Assembly: GCF_003576345.1 (NCBI RefSeq)
Contig: NZ_QWGB01000005.1
Location: 992,001 to 1,056,000 of the forward strand
Origin: Henriciella barbarensis
GTDB taxonomy: Bacteria > Pseudomonadota > Alphaproteobacteria > Caulobacterales > Hyphomonadaceae
Direction: 5' to 3'
DNA length: 64,000 nucleotides
Shown here piece by piece: positions 25,576-34,400 of the stretch (positions within the stretch are counted from its first letter, which is position 1; each line of letters starts with the position of its first letter). Below the pieces are notes generated by a model. That model searched no databases. It was given only the letters and a program-made list of their open reading frames with translations, and was not told the DNA's origin. The position numbers and the translations under genes are program-made.

Positions 25576-26096
25576 GGCATTTCTCCCGCTTTTCTTTCAA
25601 TGGCGAAATTCTCTCCCGCCCAAGGCTGGAAGCGCTCAGCAACCGCTTGATAGACAGGCCGTTTGAACGGCACGATAGCGGACGGCGCTTCGCTGAGACG
25701 GGCCCAGCGCCATGCGTCGAACTCTGGCGTGTGGCGATCGAGACGGATGTCGCTGTCAGAGCCTTTGAAGCGCAGGGCAAACCATTTCTGGCGCTGGCCG
25801 ATAAAGGCGCCCGGCATGCGGCGGCGCACTTCGGCCGGAAACTCATAGAACAGCCAGTCAGAGGTTTCCTCTAACACATCGACGAGCTTGTCCGAGACGC
25901 CGACTTCCTCTTCGAGTTCGCGAAGCGCGGCGTCGTGGGGCGTCTCGCCGTCGTCTATGCCCCCTTGCGGCATCTGCCACTGGAAAGCGCCGCGACCGTT
26001 TATGCGGCGGCCAAGAAAAATATAGCCCGTGCTCGAGAAGAGGACGAGGCCGACATTGGGGCGATAGAGCGAGGGGTCGGGTGTCTGAATGGTCAC
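25572..26096 (-). CDS. rppH: RNA pyrophosphohydrolase
   Basis: RppH removes pyrophosphate from 5' triphosphate RNA ends and so opens transcripts to RNase E decay. The 174-residue protein starts with YRPNVGLVLFSSTGYIFLG, typical of RppH. The Nudix box runs over residues 46-68 with the Gly, Glu and RELEEEVG residues intact. QMPQGGIDDGE and the WLFYEFP strand also match. It overlaps its neighbours on both sides by 4 bp, in the conserved order deacetylase-rppH. Confidence 0.94.
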   Translation of the reverse strand: MTIQTPDPSLYRPNVGLVLFSSTGYIFLGRRINGRGAFQWQMPQGGIDDGETPHDAALRELEEEVGVSDKLVDVLEETSDWLFYEFPAEVRRRMPGAFIGQRQKWFALRFKGSDSDIRLDRHTPEFDAWRWARLSEAPSAIVPFKRPVYQAVAERFQPWAGENFAIERKAGEMP

Positions 26097-27463
26097 CCAG
26101 TCGTGTCTACCGCTTCCATGTCGGCTTGCCCACCCGCCTGTGGGGCGATGGACGCAGTTTCACGGCCTGTCGTAGCGGATGGCCGTGTATGTGTGGCGGC
26201 AGACGCTGGCGCGAGCACGATGCCCTTGGCCGGGAGGCTATCGGTCCAGGCTTTCAGGATGTCGATTGTGACCGGATAGGCAAAGCCGGAGCCGACGGAC
26301 GAGCCCTTGTCGATGGCGAGCGTCTCAAGCTCAAGCAGACGTTCCTGGATGTCCCCGCCATGCGGCTGGGTATCAATGGGAAAGTTGGCCCGGCGGAAGC
26401 GGAGCGGCGCGTCGGTGGTCACCGTATCCATGGCCGAGCGCGGCAGGCTGCCATCTTCAACGAAAGCGAGACCGCGGGCGGCCGTGAGGCGAGCAAGGTG
26501 CGTGACGCTTTCAGGGCTGCGCAGGAAGCGGCCGCCCTGGTAATTGGTGAGACCGAAATAGCCGCTTGCTGACGCCATTAGGGCGCTGAGGCGGGCGTCA
26601 ATTTGAGCCTCCTGCATTGCGGTGGTGAGGCTTTGCGGGTGGGCCGGGCCAGAGGACAGCTCATAGGCCTCAAGCGGGACTTCCAGCAGCACTTCGTGGC
26701 CAGCGGCGCGGGCCTGATCGATCCAGCCTTGAAGGTCGCGTGTCCCGGGCGCGAAGGAGAGGGTCACCTCTGGCGGAAGCTCGTCAATCGCTGAACGGGT
26801 GTGCGTGCGGTTGATGCCCAGTCCGCCGAGAATGATGGAAACCGTCGGGCGTCCTTCGGTGTTGGCGAACGGGCGCGCATAGACGCCAGCAGGCGTGCGG
26901 CCATCATCTGAAATCTTTGGCAGGGTGCCGACGGGCGTGCGTTCTGAAACCGCGGCGACAGGCGCATGCGGTAGCGCAAGCGTGCTGCGTGATTCCTGCC
27001 AGGACTGGCCTGAAGAGACGCTGATACCATTGATGCGCACGGTCGGGCGCTCAGCGACATCAGGGGTGTTTGTATTGCTGTTGTCAGCGACCCGTACAAC
27101 GCGTGAGACGCCATCAACATAGTCGATGCCAAGATCAGGCGCTGCAGTTTCGCCCCGCGCAATCATTGCATCAGTGATAAAGGGCTGCGGGGTGTCTTCC
27201 GGGCGGTAAACCGGGGCCGCGATCTGTCTCGCGGGCGCGTTAGAAGAGGCAAGCCGTGTCTTCAGTTGCGGCGTCGTGATAGCCGGGGTTTTTGTCTCGA
27301 AAAGGGCAATCTGGCGGACCGGGCTGGACGTGTCTTCGCTGCCCCAGAGATGGATGCCACCTGCCATCGCCGTCAGCGCGAAACCGACAGTCGCAAAGCT
27401 CAGAACCGAATGCTTGATTGCGCTACGCAGCGGCGATGGCTCACGAGGTGCCTGTGCGGCCAT
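26093..27463 (-). CDS. Divergent polysaccharide deacetylase family protein
   Basis: The 456-residue protein has one N-terminal membrane anchor (about residues 17-38), a long low-complexity periplasmic linker (about 45-210) and a C-terminal divergent polysaccharide deacetylase domain. The domain starts at RPTVSIILGGLGINRT and continues with LSFAPGTRDLQGWIDQARAAG, EVLLEVPLE and SASGYFGLTNYQGGRFL. This is the PF04748 pattern: an NodB-like barrel without the canonical metal triad. Its place between ctpA and rppH is conserved in alphaproteobacteria. The substrate is unknown but presumably an envelope glycan. Confidence 0.88.
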   Translation of the reverse strand: MAAQAPREPSPLRSAIKHSVLSFATVGFALTAMAGGIHLWGSEDTSSPVRQIALFETKTPAITTPQLKTRLASSNAPARQIAAPVYRPEDTPQPFITDAMIARGETAAPDLGIDYVDGVSRVVRVADNSNTNTPDVAERPTVRINGISVSSGQSWQESRSTLALPHAPVAAVSERTPVGTLPKISDDGRTPAGVYARPFANTEGRPTVSIILGGLGINRTHTRSAIDELPPEVTLSFAPGTRDLQGWIDQARAAGHEVLLEVPLEAYELSSGPAHPQSLTTAMQEAQIDARLSALMASASGYFGLTNYQGGRFLRSPESVTHLARLTAARGLAFVEDGSLPRSAMDTVTTDAPLRFRRANFPIDTQPHGGDIQERLLELETLAIDKGSSVGSGFAYPVTIDILKAWTDSLPAKGIVLAPASAATHTRPSATTGRETASIAPQAGGQADMEAVDTTG

Positions 27464-27541
27464 GTACGGTCTCTCCGGTCGCTGGTTTGGCGGGTCAATC
27501 GAGACCTTGCCAGCGACCGGTTAAGACAACGCAAATATCCG

Positions 27542-28870
27542 TTAACCGGCCTGCGGTGTTTCCGTTGCGCTCATCTGGCCGCCGCGAAGGACTTCAAGCG
27601 CGCGGTCGAGCTGATAGTCCTCGCCTTCATAATCCTCAGGAGGCTGCTCCTTCGGAAGATGAGGGATCTCGCGTTCAACGCCATCCTCATTGGTCAGGGC
27701 GTTCGGCAGATCGGCTTCGGAGAAGCGGCGGATACGGGCCATTTCTTCTTCAGAAACGCGGGCCTGAGCGACTTCGGTGTCCGGCACGATACCGGTTGCC
27801 TGTATCGAGCGCCCTGACGGGGTATAATAGCGTGAGGTGGTGAGGCGGATCGCGCCGCGGTCACTGCCTAGCGGAATGACGGTTTGCACCGACCCCTTGC
27901 CAAAACTGGTCATACCGAGAACGGTGGCGCGGCCACGGTCCTGAAGCGCGCCGGCGACAATCTCAGACGCCGAAGCCGTGCCATTATTGATCAGCACGAC
28001 AATCGGCACGTTCTGGAAAACCTCACCGGAGCGGGCATTATAGCGGGCAATGTCGCTCGGTCGGCGACCGATGGTCGACACGACCTCGCCGCCCGACAGG
28101 AATTTGTCCGAAACGGAAATCGCCTGATCGAGGAGGCCCCCACCATTATTGCGTAGGTCGAGAATGATACCAGCCGGGCGATTGCCGAGTTCGTCGGAGA
28201 CGCCCTCAAACGCATCTTCGAGAAGGTCAGTGGTGCGTTCATTGAATGTGGAGATGCGGATATAGGCCACATCTTCGTCAATCGTCTTCCAGTCGACGGA
28301 TTTTGGACGGATGACTTCGCGTTCCATGGTGACATCGAACGGGTCTTCACCTTCGCGCATCACGCTGACGATGATTTCGGTTCCCGGCGGGCCACGCATG
28401 TCTTCGACAGCGTCATCGATATTGAGACCGACAATTGGTTTGCCGTTGATGGCCGTGAGCAGGTCGCCGCTTTCCAGGCCTGCACGCGATGCCGGGGAAT
28501 CGTCCATTGGCGTGATGACCTTCACGAAACCATCTTCCATCTGAACTTCGATGCCAAGGCCGCCATATTCGCCAGAGGCCTGAACCTGCATGGCGGAGAA
28601 GTCTTCTGCGGAAAGATAGGATGAATGCGGGTCGAGAGAGCCGAGCATGCCGTTAATGGCCGCTTCCATCGCTTCGGCCTCGTCGATCTCGGTGACATAG
28701 TCAGCGCGGGCGCGGGCCAGCACTTCAGCAAAGAGATCAAGCTGTCGGTAGGTTTCCGCTCGGCTGTTGCTCGTTCCAGGATCCGGCCAGGCGACCGCTG
28801 AGACGCCTACGGCGACCCCGCCCATCACGACACCGATTGCAGCCCCCGTCAGCATTGCTCTCATGGTCAT
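27542..28870 (-). CDS. ctpA: Carboxyl-terminal processing protease (S41 family)
   Basis: CtpA is a periplasmic serine protease that trims or degrades envelope proteins. The 442-residue protein has a signal anchor (about 5-27), a substrate-cap region with DPHSSYLSAEDF, a PDZ domain (about 95-165, GGLGIEVQMEDG and SRAGLESGDLL) and the S41 catalytic domain. That domain has the Ser in NNGTASASEIVAGAL and the Lys in TSFGKGSVQT, a Ser-Lys dyad. It lies 16 bp after the envC-like gene, as in many alphaproteobacteria. Confidence 0.95.
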   Translation of the reverse strand: MTMRAMLTGAAIGVVMGGVAVGVSAVAWPDPGTSNSRAETYRQLDLFAEVLARARADYVTEIDEAEAMEAAINGMLGSLDPHSSYLSAEDFSAMQVQASGEYGGLGIEVQMEDGFVKVITPMDDSPASRAGLESGDLLTAINGKPIVGLNIDDAVEDMRGPPGTEIIVSVMREGEDPFDVTMEREVIRPKSVDWKTIDEDVAYIRISTFNERTTDLLEDAFEGVSDELGNRPAGIILDLRNNGGGLLDQAISVSDKFLSGGEVVSTIGRRPSDIARYNARSGEVFQNVPIVVLINNGTASASEIVAGALQDRGRATVLGMTSFGKGSVQTVIPLGSDRGAIRLTTSRYYTPSGRSIQATGIVPDTEVAQARVSEEEMARIRRFSEADLPNALTNEDGVEREIPHLPKEQPPEDYEGEDYQLDRALEVLRGGQMSATETPQAG

Positions 28871-28886
28871 TATCTCCTGTGACGGC

Positions 28887-30119
28887 CTATCCGCCTTGCA
28901 TCCAGCGCGCCGGATTCATTGGCACACCATTCCGCCTGACTTCTAGATAGAGCTCAGGCGGCGGATTTGCACGGTCGGACATGCGTCCTACTGGCTCACC
29001 GGCGCGTACCGTCTGTCCCGGGGTACCGTGAATACGGCCCAATCCGCTCAGAACGATATGGTATCCATCACTTGTCGAAATGATCAAGAGCTTACCGTAG
29101 CTACGGAATTCGTCCGCGTACTCAATTGTCCCGTCAATCGGGGCGACAATGTCGGCATTTGCGCGAGGCTGGATGTAGAGACCCTTGGCGGTTTCGCCGC
29201 CTGGAAGGTCATCACCCCAGTTCCTTGAAACGAGACCTGCGACGGGTTGCATCAGGCCGCCAAGCGCCTCGCGGCCAAGCGGTCTGAGATTGGCTACAGC
29301 CGGGCTACGGGCTGGGTTGCGCGGCGCGTCCGTGGTGCGGCTCGGTGTCGATGTGCGGGAGGCGGCGAGCTGTATCTGGGCGCGCGGCTTTATGGCCGGT
29401 GCGCGGGGGGCCTGGCTCTCAAGCGCGGTGAGAAGGTCACGAAGGGTTTCCGCTTCACCCGCGATCTGGCGCACACGGGCGCGAAGGGCGTCGGCTTCAC
29501 CGGATACGCTTTCATACTGAGCACGTTTGCGAGCCACCAGAGTTTCGATCTCGGCCTGTTTGGCGGAAAGGCGCTCTTCTGCGGCGGCGAGACGATCCTG
29601 CTCTTCGAGTACCGACTGTTCGAGCGATTTCAGTTCAGCAATCTCACTGGCGAGACGGTCAGTCTGTTCATTGATCTGCGGAGCGACCCCGCCCATCACG
29701 ATGGCGGCGCGGATGGCGGCGTTCGCTTCCTTGGGCGCGGCAATGAGGGCCGGGGGGCGGTGCCTGCCTGAAATGGCGAGGTTTGCCATGATCTCTTCGA
29801 GATTGTCGGTGCTCTCGACCAGCGCATCGCGGGCTGAGCCGAGACGCGTGCGAAGATCGATCAGCTTGATCTCGGAGGCGGCGGCCTGTTCCTCGCGCCG
29901 GCGGCTCTCTAGCGCGGCGGAGATCAGCTGGCGTTCGAGGCTGGTGACATCCTGTCCGCTTTCGGACTCGGCCTTCTCCAGGGCTTCGAGCTGGCGGATG
30001 GCGGACTGGCGCTGGGCTTCGAGCGCGCTCAATTCTTCGCGGCTGTACTCACGCGGCGCGGCGGCCATCAAAAGACCGGCAAGTGGAATAAGTGAGAGGC
30101 GGATGAGTGAAGCGCGCAT
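28887..30119 (-). CDS. envC: EnvC-like murein hydrolase activator
   Basis: The 410-residue protein has a signal peptide (to about residue 21), a long coiled-coil region (about 25-230) rich in Glu, Arg, Ala and Gln, an Arg/Thr/Pro-rich linker and a C-terminal LytM domain (about 300-405). The LytM domain is degenerate. The metal His residues of active M23 peptidases are replaced, with GLYIQPRAN at the first His position, HIVLSGLG in place of the Tyr-His-Leu part and ELYLEVRRNG in place of HLHFEI. That is the EnvC pattern: an activator of amidases controlled by FtsEX, not an enzyme. It is the first gene of an envelope operon with ctpA. Confidence 0.87.
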   Translation of the reverse strand: MRASLIRLSLIPLAGLLMAAAPREYSREELSALEAQRQSAIRQLEALEKAESESGQDVTSLERQLISAALESRRREEQAAASEIKLIDLRTRLGSARDALVESTDNLEEIMANLAISGRHRPPALIAAPKEANAAIRAAIVMGGVAPQINEQTDRLASEIAELKSLEQSVLEEQDRLAAAEERLSAKQAEIETLVARKRAQYESVSGEADALRARVRQIAGEAETLRDLLTALESQAPRAPAIKPRAQIQLAASRTSTPSRTTDAPRNPARSPAVANLRPLGREALGGLMQPVAGLVSRNWGDDLPGGETAKGLYIQPRANADIVAPIDGTIEYADEFRSYGKLLIISTSDGYHIVLSGLGRIHGTPGQTVRAGEPVGRMSDRANPPPELYLEVRRNGVPMNPARWMQGG

Positions 30120-30202
30120 GTCGCTTACGGCATGCCATGGTGAGGGTCACCGTATCCTTAACGAAACGCGCTTTCGAGGTAAGGATTGCAGCGGGGTTTC
30201 GC

Positions 30203-30787
30203 CTAGTCCATCGGTTGGAAGACAACCGACTGCACGTAGATGGCGCGCTGTTTCTCCGGGGCGATCGGGCGGATGCCGAGATAGTCATAGCCTGCATCCG
30301 TGCCTTCCGGTCGTGGCGGCGGTGTCCAGGTAAAGGACTGGTCAGTGAATTCGCGCGTTACGGGGAAGGTCTGCCAGCCGGACTCGACGGCGGCACCGAC
30401 AGAGTAATTGATGCGCATCTGTTCTGCGCCATAGCGGTCAGCGGCGCGGGCCCGCACCGTCACCTGTATCTCCCGGCCCGCAAAAACCGTTTCCAGGTCG
30501 CGGTCCAGAACGAAGTGGGGCCCGCGAAGGGGGTCGTCGGCGAGTGTGCCTGCCTCTACCTCGATGCGTAGGGCCTGTGCGCCGTCGACACGTTCGACGG
30601 AGATATCGACGTCACCGCCTGCAACAAAGCGGTGCAGTTGTGCGCCGCTCACCTCGATACGGCGATAGTCCGTATTACCGCCGCTGACCGGTCCGGTTGG
30701 TACGGCATTCATGCCGGGAAGGACCGCAATCGCGACCATGATGATGGCGACGAGCAGGGCGCTCGGGAAAAAAATACGGTCAGTCAT
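30203..30787 (-). CDS. Single-pass membrane protein with a beta-rich periplasmic domain, unknown
   Basis: The 194-residue protein (ATG at 30787) begins MTDRIFF, with one membrane helix (about 8-28). The rest appears to be an extracytoplasmic beta-sandwich of alternating hydrophobic and charged strands, ending VQSVVFQPMD. The frame is open as far as 31051, but that part overlaps the divergent AGE gene and is Arg/Ser-rich. I recognise no family; the strand pattern resembles carbohydrate-binding or jelly-roll domains, which is a guess. It precedes envC by 83 bp on the same strand. There is no clear ribosome-binding site. Confidence 0.6.
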   Translation of the reverse strand: MTDRIFFPSALLVAIIMVAIAVLPGMNAVPTGPVSGGNTDYRRIEVSGAQLHRFVAGGDVDISVERVDGAQALRIEVEAGTLADDPLRGPHFVLDRDLETVFAGREIQVTVRARAADRYGAEQMRINYSVGAAVESGWQTFPVTREFTDQSFTWTPPPRPEGTDAGYDYLGIRPIAPEKQRAIYVQSVVFQPMD

Positions 30788-30923
30788 TGTGAGGGTTAGG
30801 GTATCCCGGAATCGGCTGCGGAGTTTTATGGTGTCTAGACGCTGGAAAACATCTTGGCCAGTTGATAGCAAGCAGGCATCGAACTTGCGAAGCGATGGCC
30901 TGGTCCGCACGGAGCTGAATCTG

Positions 30924-32060
30924 ATGACATCAACCGCATTGAGCCGCCGCGCACGAGAAGCGCGAGACTGGATGCTGGACAGCTGTTTTCCGTTGTGGAG
31001 CCGCGAAGGCGTGCTCGGCAACAACCTTTTCAGGGAAAAGCTCGATATCACGCACCGCCCGCTAGAGACCGACAGGATGCGCGTGCGGGTACAGGCGCGC
31101 CAGACCTATCTGTTTGCAGCGGCCAAGCGCCTCGGCTGGGATGCTGACCGTGCAGACAGGCTGATTGGCTATGGTGTCGATGCGCTCTCAGGGCCGAGCG
31201 TGCGCGGCGATGGCCTGATCGGCCGCTGCATCAGTGCAGAGGGGGACGGCCTCATCGATGAGACTGCGGACCTGTATGACACAGCATTTGCGCTTTTCGC
31301 CTATGCTCACGCCGCGATGCAGGGTCATGAGGACGCCGCCGCACATGCGCGCCAGCTGATCGCGAATGTCGAAGCAAAGCTCGAAGATGTGACCCATGGG
31401 GGTTATGCTGAAAGCCTGCCACGGGGCGACCGGCGTCTGCAAAACCCGCACATGCACCTGCTGGAGGCCAATCTGGCGCTCTATGAGAGCGATGAGCGGC
31501 GTGACCATCTGGAGCGGGCCAGCGCACTGGTGCGTCTACTCGATGAAAAGATGCTCCATCAGGTCACGGGGACGCTGGGTGAGACATTCGGCCTCGACTG
31601 GTCCGAGGAACGTGAGCCGGGGCTTCGCTTCATCGAGCCCGGTCACCAGTTCGAGTGGGTGTGGCTCTTGAAAACGCATGCAGGTGCCGCTGGCCGTGAG
31701 CTGAATCCCGCCATGGGCAAGCTATACGATATCGGCCTGCGCACGCTGGACGCCGAGGGCCGTGTGTTTGCTAAAGCGACTCGTGAGGGCGAAATCGTCG
31801 ATGGATCGCGCCGGACCTGGATGCAGACCGAAGCGCTGAAAGCTCACCTCGCCATGATGGAACTAGGCGCCGACGAGCAGTGTGAGTCCCGCGCGGTACA
31901 GTGTTTCGATGTGCTGATGGATGAGTATCTGACGCCCGAGGGTGGATGGATCGATTGCTATCATGCCGATGGGCAGGTCGGTGCCGATGATATGCCAGCC
32001 TCGACCGGGTATCACGTCGTGCTCGCCTTCTGCGAGCTGTTGCGTGTAACCGGGGTCTGA
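30924..32060 (+). CDS. AGE family sugar epimerase/isomerase
   Basis: The 378-residue (alpha/alpha)6-barrel protein resembles N-acylglucosamine 2-epimerase and mannose/glucose ketoisomerases. Family landmarks are RVRVQARQTYLFAAA near residues 55-70 (Arg and Tyr at the sugar site), DLYDTAFALFAYAHA, NPHMHLLEANLAL near 175-187, IEPGHQFEWVWLL near 240-252 with the catalytic His, and the C-terminal RTWMQTEALKAH. The ATG at 30924 lies downstream of a GGAG. The sugar substrate is not predictable from sequence. It is divergent from the membrane protein and 52 bp ahead of gpmA. Confidence 0.87.
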   Translation: MTSTALSRRAREARDWMLDSCFPLWSREGVLGNNLFREKLDITHRPLETDRMRVRVQARQTYLFAAAKRLGWDADRADRLIGYGVDALSGPSVRGDGLIGRCISAEGDGLIDETADLYDTAFALFAYAHAAMQGHEDAAAHARQLIANVEAKLEDVTHGGYAESLPRGDRRLQNPHMHLLEANLALYESDERRDHLERASALVRLLDEKMLHQVTGTLGETFGLDWSEEREPGLRFIEPGHQFEWVWLLKTHAGAAGRELNPAMGKLYDIGLRTLDAEGRVFAKATREGEIVDGSRRTWMQTEALKAHLAMMELGADEQCESRAVQCFDVLMDEYLTPEGGWIDCYHADGQVGADDMPASTGYHVVLAFCELLRVTGV

Positions 32061-32112
32061 GCTTAAACCCCGCAAGATAAACAGAACGCAGCGCGCAGCC
32101 AGGAGACGCATC

Positions 32113-32826
32113 ATGCCTAAACTCGCCCTCGTCCGGCATGGCCAGAGCCAGTGGAATCTGGAAAACCGCTTCACAGGCTGGTGGGATGCCGACCTTACGG
32201 CCAAGGGTGAAGCCGAAGCCAGGCATGCAGGCAGCCTGCTGAAGGATGCAGGCTTCGAGCCGCAGCTTGGCTTTACCAGCCTGCAGACCCGCGCCATCCG
32301 CACGCTCTGGACCGCGCTGACCGAGATGGACCGTGTCTGGCTGCCGGTGGAAAAGCACTGGCGCCTGAATGAGCGCCACTATGGCGGGCTGACGGGTCTC
32401 GACAAGAAAGAGACCGCCGAGAAACACGGCGAGGACCAGGTCCATGTCTGGCGCCGCTCCTATGATGTACCGCCGCCGCCAATGGAAGAAGGCAGCGCCT
32501 ATGACATGTCGAAGGACCCGCGCTATCACGGCATCGATATTCCAGCGACGGAAAGCCTCAAGCTGACGCTCGAGCGCGTGCTGCCTTACTGGCATGAAAC
32601 GATTGCGGCACGCTTGCGCCATGGCACGGACATCGTGATCGCCGCGCATGGCAATTCGCTGCGCGCCTTGGTGAAACACCTCTTTCAGGTCCCGGACGAC
32701 AAGATCACAGGCGTCGAGATCCCAACGGGCAATCCGCTCCTGATCGAGCTTGGCGACGGCCTACAGCCAACCTCAGCACGCTATCTTGATGGCTCGCGTG
32801 CGACTGACCTGCCAGCGCTTCCCTGA
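32113..32826 (+). CDS. gpmA: 2,3-bisphosphoglycerate-dependent phosphoglycerate mutase
   Basis: GpmA interconverts 3- and 2-phosphoglycerate in lower glycolysis. The 237-residue protein shows the phospho-His in LVRHGQSQWN (residue 9), NRFTGWWDADLT, RLNERHYGGLTGLDK near 88-102 and the second catalytic His in IAAHGNSLRALVKH near 180. The start follows an AGGAGACGC site. Other glycolytic genes (gap, pgk, fba, pyk) lie elsewhere in the window, not in one operon. Confidence 0.96.
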   Translation: MPKLALVRHGQSQWNLENRFTGWWDADLTAKGEAEARHAGSLLKDAGFEPQLGFTSLQTRAIRTLWTALTEMDRVWLPVEKHWRLNERHYGGLTGLDKKETAEKHGEDQVHVWRRSYDVPPPPMEEGSAYDMSKDPRYHGIDIPATESLKLTLERVLPYWHETIAARLRHGTDIVIAAHGNSLRALVKHLFQVPDDKITGVEIPTGNPLLIELGDGLQPTSARYLDGSRATDLPALP

Positions 32827-32829
32827 TCG

Positions 32830-33273
32830 ATGCGTCAGCAAGACGAAAATGCAATGCGCCGGGCGATAGAGCTTGCGCGCGCCCAGCATGGCCGTACCGG
32901 GGACAACCCATCGGTCGGTTGTGTTCTGATGAGTGCGGACGGGCGCAGGCTATCTGAAGGCGCGACCGGTGATGGCGGGCGTCCACATGCTGAACAGCTG
33001 GCGCTAACCCAATTCAAGGGCAAGCTGCCCGTTGGCACCACGGCCTATGTAACGCTGGAGCCCTGCCGCGAGCGGTCTACGGGTGAGGCGTCCTGTTCGA
33101 ATCGGCTGATCAAAGCGGGTGTGGCCCGCGTGGTCGTGTCCGTCATGGACCGTCACCCGAAAGGCGCGGGTGGCAAGGCAGCGATAGAATCGGCCGGGAT
33201 CGACATCGCGACGGGTTTTCTGGAGGAGGAAGCGGCATTCCTCTATGAAGATTTCTTCGCTTCGTTGGGCTAG
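32830..33273 (+). CDS. Stand-alone RibD-type cytidine deaminase domain protein
   Basis: The 147-residue protein has a zinc-dependent deaminase domain. The zinc ligands are H53 with the proton-shuttle E55 (RPHAEQLAL), C79 (LEPCRERS) and C89 (GEASCSNR). The segment NPSVGCVLMSADGR near residue 26 and the ending VVVSVMDRHPKGAGG follow RibD/Tad-like proteins, in which NPxVGxV is a signature. No reductase domain follows, so if it is a pyrimidine deaminase of riboflavin synthesis it lacks the usual fused RibD reductase; it may act on another substrate. It lies 3 bp after gpmA. Confidence 0.82.
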   Translation: MRQQDENAMRRAIELARAQHGRTGDNPSVGCVLMSADGRRLSEGATGDGGRPHAEQLALTQFKGKLPVGTTAYVTLEPCRERSTGEASCSNRLIKAGVARVVVSVMDRHPKGAGGKAAIESAGIDIATGFLEEEAAFLYEDFFASLG

Positions 33274-33339
33274 TTTTGGTGGAGCACCTTGGCTCAACCA
33301 CCCGACGCTGCCTGCGCAGGTGTCAGCGGCAGCGGGGCT

Positions 33340-34095
33340 CTATTTATCGTTGGCTCGCGGATCATTCCATTCGGCGGCGATGCCGGGCGCTCCGCGCCGG
33401 ACCAGCCAGAACATGCCGATCAAGTCGGCGATGCCTGCGCCGAGGCGTCCGAGAAATCCGTATTTTGAACTGCCGTGCCAGCGGCGACGGTCATTGACGA
33501 GTTCTTCGCGCACTTCCCAGCCGGCTCGTTTGAAAAGCGCAGGCAGAAAGCGGTGCATGGACGCAAAATAGGGCAGCTCCCGGAAGGCGTCCGTGCGCAT
33601 CAGCTTCCAGCCGCAGCCTGTGTCGGTCGCATCATCGCGCAGCAGGAAGCGGCGAATGCCATTGGCAATGCGCGACTGAAGCCATTTGAAGCCGCTATCA
33701 TTGCGGCTGTTGCGTTTGCCAGCGATGAGGCCGAGCCTGCCTGTGCCGCCCGGCGCAATGATTGCGTCCCAAAGGCGGCGGGTATCGGCGATATCGTTCT
33801 GGCCGTCGCCGTCGAGCAGCTGCGTCCAGCGGCCCGACACTTCCCGCAGCCCGGTCATCAGGGCCGCCGACTTGCCTGCGCGGCGCACATGGGTCCGCAC
33901 GATGATCCGGTCGGGCAGTACCCGGCGGGCGGCCTCAAGCTCTTCGCCGGTCGTATCGTCGGAGCAGTCATTTACGCAGACAATTTCATAATCGATACCG
34001 TCGAGCGCGCCTTTGATCTCCTCGATGAGCGGCGCAACGTTTCCAGCTTCATTGTAAAAGGGGATGAGGACGCTGAGGTCTTTTCCGGGCGTCAC
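33340..34095 (-). CDS. Family 2 glycosyltransferase (polyprenyl/dolichyl-phosphate sugar synthase-like)
   Basis: The 251-residue GT2 enzyme begins DLSVLIPFYNEAGNVAPLIEE. It has the nucleotide-binding NDCSDDTTG near residues 40-50, the metal-binding QLLDGDGQND near 92-101 and TDTGCGWKLMRTDAF near 165-180, the layout of dolichol-phosphate mannose synthase-like enzymes. The C-terminal FLGRLGAGIADLIGMFWLV segment may lie at the membrane. The start overlaps the zapA stop by 4 bp, so it is coupled to a cell-division gene, an unusual partner. The sugar and acceptor are unknown. Confidence 0.85.
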   Translation of the reverse strand: MTPGKDLSVLIPFYNEAGNVAPLIEEIKGALDGIDYEIVCVNDCSDDTTGEELEAARRVLPDRIIVRTHVRRAGKSAALMTGLREVSGRWTQLLDGDGQNDIADTRRLWDAIIAPGGTGRLGLIAGKRNSRNDSGFKWLQSRIANGIRRFLLRDDATDTGCGWKLMRTDAFRELPYFASMHRFLPALFKRAGWEVREELVNDRRRWHGSSKYGFLGRLGAGIADLIGMFWLVRRGAPGIAAEWNDPRANDK

Positions 34096-34400
34096 TGACC
34101 CGCCTCAATGCGTTCGGTCAGCGCGCGAATGCGGGCGGCCGCATCGCCAATGGCGTCGGCGGCCCTGTCGGACCCGCCGGACGTGGCAAGGTTGCGCTGG
34201 GCGTCGTCGAGTTCATCGAGAAGGGCGAGCGCGGCGATCAGGAGGAGCTTTTCCTCACCCATATCTCCGAGCGCTTCAGCGATCTGGTTCACCCGCGTGT
34301 CGAGATCGCTGGCAAGATCGCCAAGCCTCGTTTCCTGACCGGGGGCGCAATCGATGGAATATTGCTTGCCGCGAATGACGATATCAGCCTTGGCCATCAC
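34092..34400 (-). CDS. zapA: Cell division protein ZapA
   Basis: ZapA cross-links FtsZ filaments at the septum. The 102-residue protein begins MAKADIVIRGKQYSIDCAPG, followed by GQETRLGDLASDLDTRVNQIAEALGD. It then has a long helix (LLLIAALALLDELDDAQ) and a C-terminal coiled coil, the usual ZapA layout. The start overlaps the DUF4164 stop and the stop overlaps the glycosyltransferase start (both ATGA). Confidence 0.92.
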   Translation of the reverse strand: MMAKADIVIRGKQYSIDCAPGQETRLGDLASDLDTRVNQIAEALGDMGEEKLLLIAALALLDELDDAQRNLATSGGSDRAADAIGDAAARIRALTERIEAGQ

